A stretch of 64,000 nucleotides of DNA, taken from Actinoplanes lutulentus. GTDB lineage: Bacteria > Actinomycetota > Actinomycetes > Mycobacteriales > Micromonosporaceae. Below the pieces are notes generated by a model that did no database searches, had not been told where the DNA came from, and was given only the letters and a program-made list of their open reading frames with translations. The translations under genes and the position numbers were made by a program. Shown in pieces: positions 57,813 to 64,000 of this stretch. How positions within the stretch are numbered: position 1 is the stretch's first letter; every line of letters starts with the position of its first letter. The stretch covers positions 62,001 to 126,000 of the forward strand of contig NZ_QLMJ01000017.1 in the NCBI RefSeq assembly GCF_003259845.1, written 5' to 3'.

Positions 57813-58949
57813 GTGACCGGCACGCGGCTGCGGGTCCTGCTCGTCGAGGACGACCCGGGTGACGCCTTCCTCGTCGGCGAGCTGCTCAGTGACAGCGCCG
57901 GCGCGTTCGACCTGGCCGTCGCGGCCAGCCTCGCTCAGGCACAGACCTTGCTCGCGAACACCGACTGTGTGCTGCTCGACCTCGGCCTGCCCGACGCCGA
58001 GGGCATCGACGGCCTGCGCCGACTGCTCGCGATGGCGGGCAGCGCGGCGGTGTGTGTGCTCACCGGCCGCTCCGACGAGCACCTCGGCATGGTCGCCGTC
58101 GCCGAGGGCGCCCAGGACTACCTGATCAAGGGGCAGGTCGACGGGCTGCTGCTCGGCCGCGCCCTGCGGTACGCGGTAGAACGCAAACGCGCCGACGAGA
58201 ACGCCCACCGGCTGCACGACGTCGAGCTGCTGCAGGCCGAGTCGGCCCGCCTCGAACGCGGCCTGCTCCCGAAACCCCTGATGTCGTCGACGACCGTCCA
58301 GGTGCACACCTTCTATCGGTCGGGCCGGGCCGAAGGCCTGCTCGGCGGCGACTTCTACGACGTGGTGCAGACCGGGCAGACCCTGCGCGCCATCGTCGGC
58401 GACGTCGGCGGGCACGGCGCCGACGACGCCGCCCTGGGCGCCCGGCTGCGGGTGGCCTGGCGCGCGCTGGTCCTCGCCGGGGTGCCGGACGACCGGGTGA
58501 TCCCCGCCCTGGAGCAGGTCCTGGTCAGCGAACGCCGCATCCGCGAGGTGTTCACCACGGTCGCCATGACGACCCTGGACCTCGACAACGACCAAGCGAC
58601 GGTACGCCTCGCCGGCCACCCACCACCGGTCCTGCTGGCCGGCGGCACCGCCACGCTGCTCCCGGCACGCACCGGACTGATGCTGGGCGTCGAGTCGCGG
58701 CCTGTCCCCGCGTACCCCATGGCTCTTCCCTCGAAAGACTGGTCTTTGCTGATGTACACCGATGGGCTGATCGGACCCCTCGATCAGGCGGGGCTGTGCC
58801 GGCTGCTCGTCGAGGCGGGACAACGAACGCCGCCGGTGCCGGTGCCGGCGCTGCCGGGCTGGCTGGTGGACCGCGCCGAACGCGCCAGCGGTGGTCGCCT
58901 GGCCGACGACGTCGCGATGCTGCTGATCACGAGAGGGCAGGGCCGATGA
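57813..58949 (+). CDS. Response regulator with PP2C-type phosphatase (RsbU-like)
   Basis: GTG 57813 gives 378 residues: a receiver (5-125) with Asp56 in VLLDLGLPDAEG, then a linker helix and a SpoIIE/RsbU phosphatase (about 165-378) with GGDFYDVV, VGDVGGHGADDA and LMYTDGLI...DDVAMLLI metal motifs. Phosphorylated by its partner, it would dephosphorylate a STAS antagonist. It overlaps the CHASE3 kinase gene by four bases. Confidence 0.94.
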   Translation: MTGTRLRVLLVEDDPGDAFLVGELLSDSAGAFDLAVAASLAQAQTLLANTDCVLLDLGLPDAEGIDGLRRLLAMAGSAAVCVLTGRSDEHLGMVAVAEGAQDYLIKGQVDGLLLGRALRYAVERKRADENAHRLHDVELLQAESARLERGLLPKPLMSSTTVQVHTFYRSGRAEGLLGGDFYDVVQTGQTLRAIVGDVGGHGADDAALGARLRVAWRALVLAGVPDDRVIPALEQVLVSERRIREVFTTVAMTTLDLDNDQATVRLAGHPPPVLLAGGTATLLPARTGLMLGVESRPVPAYPMALPSKDWSLLMYTDGLIGPLDQAGLCRLLVEAGQRTPPVPVPALPGWLVDRAERASGGRLADDVAMLLITRGQGR

Positions 58950-60481
58950 CCTGGTTCGAACTACGTACCTGGACCCTGCGGCGACGCGTCGCGGCGCTGG
59001 TCGCGGTCGCCGGGGTGTTCATGGCCGTGATCGGCGTGCTCACCGTGGTCACCACCACTCGCAGCAACGACCACCTGGACACCATCCTGGAGAAGACCGG
59101 CCCGATGCGGGTCGCCGGCCAGGAGCTCTACTCGGCCTACCTCGATCAAGAGACCGGGGTACGCGGATTCGCCCTCAGCCGCTCCGAGGAGAACCTGCAA
59201 CCGTACGAACGTGGCCGCGAAGCCGAGGAGAAGCTGCTCGCCGACATCGAGCGGCTCAACGCGGACAACGGCCGCGCCGCGATCGCCGACAGCGTGCGGC
59301 AGGTCCGCGAGCTGTCGACCGCCTGGCGGACCACTGTCGCCGAGCCGGTCATCGGCTCCGGCGACACCGGCGGGGCCTCCGACCCGGTCCAGCTCGACGA
59401 GGCGGCCCGCACGGCCCGGTTCAACGCGGTACGCACCTCGGTCACCGACCTGCAGGCGAACATCCTGGTCCTGCGCAACGAAGCCGTCGACGCCGCCCGC
59501 AGCACCGGGTCGACGCTGGTGGTCCTGGAGATCACCGCCGGGGTCATCGTGGTCGTCGTCGGCATCCTGATGCTGCTGCTGCTCGACCGCCTGGTCAGCC
59601 GGCCGGTCACCGACTTCGCCGCCCAGGTGCGGCAGGTCGCGGCCGGCAACTACGACCGCCGGATCACCAGCGACGGCTCGCCTGAGCTGCGCGACCTCGC
59701 CGACGACGTCGACGGCATGCGCCTCAAGATCGCCACCGAGTTGTCCGAGGTCCGCGAGGCCCGCGCGCAGGTCGAGGCCGCGAAGGAGATGCTGGAGGCA
59801 CAGACCGCCGAGCTGACCCGGTCCAATCGCGACCTGGAACAGTTCGCGTACGTCGCCTCGCACGACCTGCAGGAACCGCTACGCAAGGTCGCCAGCTTCT
59901 GCCAGCTGCTGCAGCGGCGGTACGCCGGACAGCTCGACGCCCGCGCCGACCAGTACATCGCCTTCGCCACCGACGGCGCCCAGCGCATGCAACGCCTGAT
60001 CAACGACCTGCTCGCGTTCTCCCGGATCGGGCGCATCACCACCGGATTCACCCCGGTCGACCTGACCGAGGTGGTCACCGCCACGGCCGACGGCGACGCG
60101 CACGTCACCTGGTCCGACCTGCCCGTGGTGCACGGCGAGGAGCCGCTGATCAGCACGGTGTTCGCCAACCTGATCGGCAACTCGCTGAAGTTCCAGCGGC
60201 CCGGCGTGCCACCGGAGGTGCGGATCAGCGCCGAGCAGGACGGCGACTTCTGGAAGATCAACGTCCGGGACAACGGGATCGGCATCGAGGCCCAGTTCGC
60301 CGACAAGGTGTTCGTCATCTTCCAGCGGCTGCACGCCCGCGACGCGTACGAGGGAACCGGCATCGGCCTCGCCATCGTCAAGAAGATCGTCGAGTACCAC
60401 GGCGGCCACATCTGGCTCGACCTCGACGTCGAGCAGGGCGCCTCGGTCTGGTTCACCCTGCCGGTAACACCGGCCGATTAG
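58946..60481 (+). CDS. CHASE3-HAMP sensor histidine kinase
   Basis: The 511-residue kinase starts by overlap ATGA with the phosphatase gene. It has a membrane helix (15-37), a CHASE3 domain (38-195, SAYLDQETGVRGFALSRSEE), a second helix (195-215), HAMP, a coiled coil (265-295), HisKA with His306 in VASHDLQEPLRK, and HATPase_c (NLIGNSLKFQ, DNGIGIEAQF, GTGIGLAIVKKIVEYHGG). It is the kinase type (phytochrome-like core) that usually pairs with stand-alone receivers, here the RsbU-like protein. Confidence 0.94.
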   Translation: MTWFELRTWTLRRRVAALVAVAGVFMAVIGVLTVVTTTRSNDHLDTILEKTGPMRVAGQELYSAYLDQETGVRGFALSRSEENLQPYERGREAEEKLLADIERLNADNGRAAIADSVRQVRELSTAWRTTVAEPVIGSGDTGGASDPVQLDEAARTARFNAVRTSVTDLQANILVLRNEAVDAARSTGSTLVVLEITAGVIVVVVGILMLLLLDRLVSRPVTDFAAQVRQVAAGNYDRRITSDGSPELRDLADDVDGMRLKIATELSEVREARAQVEAAKEMLEAQTAELTRSNRDLEQFAYVASHDLQEPLRKVASFCQLLQRRYAGQLDARADQYIAFATDGAQRMQRLINDLLAFSRIGRITTGFTPVDLTEVVTATADGDAHVTWSDLPVVHGEEPLISTVFANLIGNSLKFQRPGVPPEVRISAEQDGDFWKINVRDNGIGIEAQFADKVFVIFQRLHARDAYEGTGIGLAIVKKIVEYHGGHIWLDLDVEQGASVWFTLPVTPAD

Positions 60482-60492
60482 GATCACCGCCC

Positions 60493-63219
60493 GTGCCCCC
60501 GGATAACGCCACTGGTCTGCTGGGCCGCGACCAGGAACTGCGCGAGCTCGAGATCCTGATCGGTAACGCCCGCAACGGCCGTGGCGGCTCCACGCTGCTG
60601 CTCGGCGATCCCGGCATCGGCAAGACGATGCTGCTGGACACCGCCACGGCCAGGCTGACCGGTGTCCAGCTGATCCGCGTCGACGGGTACGAGGCCGAGT
60701 CGACGATGCCGTTCGCGGCGGCCCAGCGGCTGATCCGCCCGCTGCGCGACCACCTGCCGGCGCTGCCCGAACGCCACCGGCAGGCCCTGCTCGTCGCCGC
60801 CGGCGAGACCGACGGCCCGCCACCGGACCGGTTCCTCGTCGGCCTCGGCGTGCTCGGCCTGCTCGGCGCGGCCGGCGACACCGTCCCGGTGGTGTGTGCC
60901 ATCGACGACGCCCATCACCTCGACGCCGAGTCCCTGGACGTGTTCGCGTTCGTCGCCCGCCGCCTCGAAGCCGAGTCGGCGACCCTGCTGCTCGCCGGCC
61001 GCGACTCCCCCGCTCTGACGAACCAGGCCGCCGGCATCCCGGCGCGGCACCTGACCGGCCTGCCGCAGGACGCCGCGGTACGCCTTCTGATGCGTACCCT
61101 GCCCGAACGGATCGACCCAGCCGTGGCCGTGCAGGTCTTCGCCGCCACCGCGGGCAACCCCCTCGCCCTGGTGGACCTGGCCGGCGAGCTGACTGTCCGG
61201 CAGCTCACCGAGTCCAGCTTCGGCGACGAACCGCTGCCGGTCGGCCGCCGCCTGGAACAGCACTACCTGCGCCAGGTCCGCAAGCTCGGCGCCGAGGCCC
61301 AGCTGTGGCTGCTGATCGCCGCGGCCGACGCCACCGGCAACCTCGACCTGATCACCGCGGTCGCCGGTGACCTGGGGCTGCCCGCCGACGTCGCGGACAC
61401 GGCCGAGACCGCCGGACTGGTCGAGCTGGGCCGCTCGGTGCTGTTCCGGCATCCACTGGTCCGCGGTGCCGCGTACAACGCCGCCTTCGGCAAGGACCGC
61501 CGCCGCGTGCACCGCGCCCTGTCCGTGCGCGCCGACGAGCTCAACCTGGTCGAGCACGCCGCGTGGCATGCCGCGAAAGCGACCCTCGGCACCGACGAGC
61601 AGGTCGCGCAGCGCTTGGAACGGGTTGCCGACCTCGCCGCCGAGCGCGGTGGATTCGCCTCGCGGGCACGCGTACTCATGGAGGCCGCGACCCTGACGCC
61701 GGCCGGCGGCGTGCGATATGCGCGGCTGGTCCGCGCGGCCGAGGCCGCGCTCGCGGCCGGTACGAGTCAGCTTGCCAAAGACCTGATCGACGAGATCGAC
61801 GAAGGGCTGCTCGACCCGGTGTCGCGCGGGCGGCTCACCGTGATCGGCGCGGATTACGCGATGTTCGTGGCCGCGCCCACCCTGACCCGGGCCAGCGCGG
61901 ACACCCTGGAGGCGGCCCGGCACTTCCACGGCCACGACACCGATCTGGAACAGGCCGCCCTGATCAAGGCGTGGGAGTGGGCGCTGAGCCCGGAACGGCT
62001 GACCGCCGGCATCGAGTGGCCCGAGCTGGGCCGCCGGTTCGCCGAGGGCGCCGCGCTGAAGGAGGGCGATCCCGCCGTCATCCTGCGCGCCATCAGCGCG
62101 CTGATCCTCAAGCCGTACCCCGACGCGGTGCCGGCGATCCGGGCCGCCCTCGATCTGTACGAGCGGATGGATCCCGCATCGATGCTCAATTACGGTCACG
62201 GCGTGGCCGCCCTGGCAACCGCGGTGTGGGACGCGGAGGCCCGGCACCGGCTGCTGGAGAAGTTCGCGGCCGCCGCCCGGGACACCGGCTCGCTGCAGAA
62301 GCTGGACAGCGCGCTCTGGGTGCTGTCACTCTCCGAGGCGCTCGGCGGGACACCACGGCAGGCGCTCAAATACATGGAACAGGTCCGCGAGCTGCGCCGC
62401 GCCATCGGGTACGACGCCGAACACGTGGTCAACGTGGCAACCCTGGCCTGGTCCGAGGCGGCTCGCCCCCAGGTACTGGCGATGGCCGAGGCGACGTACG
62501 CCATGGGTTTCGGCGGCGTGCACTCCACGGCGATGGCGGCGCTCGCCACTGTCGACATCGCCGAAGGACGGTACGCGGAGGCCTATCAGAAGCTGAAGCC
62601 GTTCGTCGACGACCCGTTCTTCCACGTCACGCCGGTCACCTGGCCGGACTTCGCCGAGGCCGCAGCGCACTGCGGGTTCACCGCCGAGGCTTTCACGACC
62701 GCCGCGCAGCTCACCGAACTCGCGGCCGCCTCGGGGTCACGGTGGGCTCGCGGCGTCGCGCATCGTGTTCAGGCCGTCGTCCACGGAAACGAGCAGGACT
62801 TTCTCGACGCGATCGCCGACCTCGACGGGGCCTACGCCGCTATCGACGAAGGTCGGGCCCATCTCGCGTACGGCGAATGGCTGCGACGCGCCAAGCGTCG
62901 CCGCGACGCGAGGCCGCACCTCCGCAAGGCCGCGGATCTTTTCGAACGTGCCGGCGCGGACCCGTTCACCGTGCGCGCCACCCGCGAGCTCGAAGCCGCC
63001 GGCGAGACCCGGCAGGAATCGGTGCCCGGCCGGCCCGCCCAGCTCACGCCGCAGGAGCTGACCGTCGCCGAGCTGGCCGCCGCGGGCCGCACCAACGCCG
63101 AGATCGGCGCGACCATCTTCCTCAGCGTCAACACCGTCGACTATCACCTGCGCAAGGTCTTCCAGAAGCTCGGCATCTCGTCACGTAGGCAGCTCTCGGA
63201 TCGGCTCGACCACGTGTGA
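60493..63219 (+). CDS. LAL-type LuxR family transcriptional regulator with AAA ATPase
   Basis: GTG 60493 starts 12 bases after the kinase gene. The 908-residue protein has Walker A GDPGIGKTML (about 38-47), Walker B VVCAIDDAH, a TPR-like helical sensor region (400-830), and the C-terminal LuxR HTH LTPQELTVAELAAAGRTNAE through FQKLGISSRRQL. Such large ATP-binding LuxR regulators activate secondary-metabolite or sugar operons. With the preceding two genes it forms a three-gene signalling unit. Confidence 0.93.
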   Translation: MPPDNATGLLGRDQELRELEILIGNARNGRGGSTLLLGDPGIGKTMLLDTATARLTGVQLIRVDGYEAESTMPFAAAQRLIRPLRDHLPALPERHRQALLVAAGETDGPPPDRFLVGLGVLGLLGAAGDTVPVVCAIDDAHHLDAESLDVFAFVARRLEAESATLLLAGRDSPALTNQAAGIPARHLTGLPQDAAVRLLMRTLPERIDPAVAVQVFAATAGNPLALVDLAGELTVRQLTESSFGDEPLPVGRRLEQHYLRQVRKLGAEAQLWLLIAAADATGNLDLITAVAGDLGLPADVADTAETAGLVELGRSVLFRHPLVRGAAYNAAFGKDRRRVHRALSVRADELNLVEHAAWHAAKATLGTDEQVAQRLERVADLAAERGGFASRARVLMEAATLTPAGGVRYARLVRAAEAALAAGTSQLAKDLIDEIDEGLLDPVSRGRLTVIGADYAMFVAAPTLTRASADTLEAARHFHGHDTDLEQAALIKAWEWALSPERLTAGIEWPELGRRFAEGAALKEGDPAVILRAISALILKPYPDAVPAIRAALDLYERMDPASMLNYGHGVAALATAVWDAEARHRLLEKFAAAARDTGSLQKLDSALWVLSLSEALGGTPRQALKYMEQVRELRRAIGYDAEHVVNVATLAWSEAARPQVLAMAEATYAMGFGGVHSTAMAALATVDIAEGRYAEAYQKLKPFVDDPFFHVTPVTWPDFAEAAAHCGFTAEAFTTAAQLTELAAASGSRWARGVAHRVQAVVHGNEQDFLDAIADLDGAYAAIDEGRAHLAYGEWLRRAKRRRDARPHLRKAADLFERAGADPFTVRATRELEAAGETRQESVPGRPAQLTPQELTVAELAAAGRTNAEIGATIFLSVNTVDYHLRKVFQKLGISSRRQLSDRLDHV

Positions 63220-63261
63220 CACGTGGTCCGATTTCGGGTGGTAGGCGGCAGGCTGACCGTC

Positions 63262-64000
63262 ATGCCTTTGGTGACAGCCGACGACGGCGCGCAGATCTTC
63301 TACCGCGACTGGGGTGATCACGACGGGACACCCGTCATCCTCAGCCACGGCTGGCCGCTGAACTCCGACGCGTGGGAGGCCGCCGCGCTCTTCCTCGCCG
63401 AGCACGGCCATCGGGTCATCGCGCACGACCGCCGCGGCCACGGCCGGTCCAGCCAGACCTGGCACGGCAACGAGATGGACACCTACGCCGACGACCTGTC
63501 CTGCCTGGTCGAACGCCTGGACCTGACCGGCATCACCCTGGTCGGCCACTCCACCGGCGGCGGCGAGATCGTCCACTACATCGGCCGCTACGGCACCGCG
63601 CGGGTCGCGAAGGTGGTGCTGGTCAGCGCGGTCCCGCCGCTGATGCTGCGCACGGCGGACAACCCTTCCGGCATGTCGATTTCGGTCTTCGACGCCCTGC
63701 GCGCGAGCGAGAAGGCGAACCGCGCTCAGCTCTACCGCGACCTCGCCGACGGCCCGTTCTTCGGCCGGGGCGATGTCGACCAGGGGTTTCGCGACGCGTT
63801 CTGGGCGCAGAGCATGGCATGCGGCCACCGCGCGGCGTTCGAGTGCATAGCCGCGTTCTCGGCGACCGATTTCCGCCCGGATCTCGCGGCGATCGACGTC
63901 CCGACACTGGTCATCCACGGTGACGACGACCAGATCGTGCCGCTCGCGGTCGGCGGCGCACGCTCGGCGTCATTGATCGCCGGGGCTTCGCTGAAGGTCT
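63262..64000 (+). CDS. Alpha/beta hydrolase, chloroperoxidase-like (partial, cut by right edge)
   Basis: ATG 63262 opens a frame that runs off the window after 246 codons. ILSHGWPLNSDAWE (oxyanion), VIAHDRRGHGRSSQTWHGNE and LVGHSTGGGEI with nucleophile Ser97 are the marks of cofactor-free haloperoxidase/perhydrolase-type hydrolases. The acid Asp is in VIHGDDDQIVPL near 225; the catalytic His lies beyond the edge. It is 42 bases after the LAL regulator and could be its target. Confidence 0.9.
   Translation, partial: MPLVTADDGAQIFYRDWGDHDGTPVILSHGWPLNSDAWEAAALFLAEHGHRVIAHDRRGHGRSSQTWHGNEMDTYADDLSCLVERLDLTGITLVGHSTGGGEIVHYIGRYGTARVAKVVLVSAVPPLMLRTADNPSGMSISVFDALRASEKANRAQLYRDLADGPFFGRGDVDQGFRDAFWAQSMACGHRAAFECIAAFSATDFRPDLAAIDVPTLVIHGDDDQIVPLAVGGARSASLIAGASLKV

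Noticed and set aside
58052..58945. Arg/Pro-rich upstream extension in the frame of the CHASE3 kinase
   Set aside because: The extension overlaps the phosphatase gene in another frame; the kinase starts at 58946 by ATGA overlap.

Overview
The window is a GC-rich (about 70 percent) actinobacterial chromosome segment with dense, mostly single-gene or two-gene units on both strands. GTG starts are common, leaderless promoters are likely, and F420-dependent and mycothiol-dependent enzyme families are present. LuxR/NarL two-component pairs and secreted plant-polysaccharide hydrolases are abundant. This fits a sporulating actinomycete of the Micromonosporaceae type (Actinoplanes-like). That placement is inference from gene content; no rRNA or tRNA gene was recognised. 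No insertion sequence, CRISPR array or replication origin was seen.

Layout. 1-4.5 kb: a caspase-like EACC1-type protein that has lost its catalytic residues (cut by the left edge), a MerR-carboxymuconolactone decarboxylase operon with a MerR-type promoter, a secreted Ig-like protein and a hypothetical gene. 4.5-10.6 kb: a large secreted repeat protein, a broken cold-shock-like gene, and a MarR regulator divergent from an FAD oxidase plus F420-dependent luciferase-like pair, with a clear operator between them. 10.6-17 kb: a GH9-repeat-GH6 bifunctional cellulase, an anti-sigma-type ATPase, an acyltransferase, and a TetR/hydrolase divergent pair. 17-23.1 kb: a decayed stretch with an LD-carboxypeptidase pseudogene, an SDR pseudogene, a sigma-factor tail and possible further remnants among small intact genes. 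23.1-27 kb: a serine hydrolase, a TetR-YdcF-PAP2 operon of different codon character, and a zinc-free bL36 gene nested in the end of the PAP2 frame. 27-32.2 kb: STAS and GAF-ATPase partner-switching proteins, a LacI regulator, and a NarL-type two-component system. 32.2-36.8 kb: a metallo-hydrolase/TetR pair, an MFS exporter and small redox proteins. 36.9-40.2 kb: an ECF sigma factor fused to a zinc-finger anti-sigma-like segment, a membrane anchor and an AbfB arabinose-binding domain, followed by a RICIN-GH62 arabinofuranosidase carrying a CebR-like operator. 40.2-49 kb: aldo-keto reductase, small regulators, lipoproteins, a peptidase, an acetyltransferase and a phosphotransferase remnant. 49-64 kb: a tiny secreted peptide coupled to a GH36 alpha-galactosidase, a MASE1 histidine kinase, small variable genes including one with an 18-copy hexanucleotide repeat, a diguanylate cyclase, and a response-regulator phosphatase / CHASE3 kinase / LAL regulator cluster, ending in a hydrolase cut by the right edge.

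How the genes fit together. Two themes recur. The first is plant cell-wall use: cellulose (GH9/GH6), arabinoxylan (GH62) and galactosides (GH36), with a membrane-anchored sigma factor whose outer domain should bind arabinose side chains next to the enzyme that cuts them. The second is signalling through partner switching and two-component systems (STAS, RsbW-like ATPases, RsbU-like phosphatase, three histidine kinases, a diguanylate cyclase). The best candidate for a little-described system is the sigma-AbfB/GH62 locus. The catalytically dead caspase-like protein and the GH9-repeat-GH6 enzyme come next.
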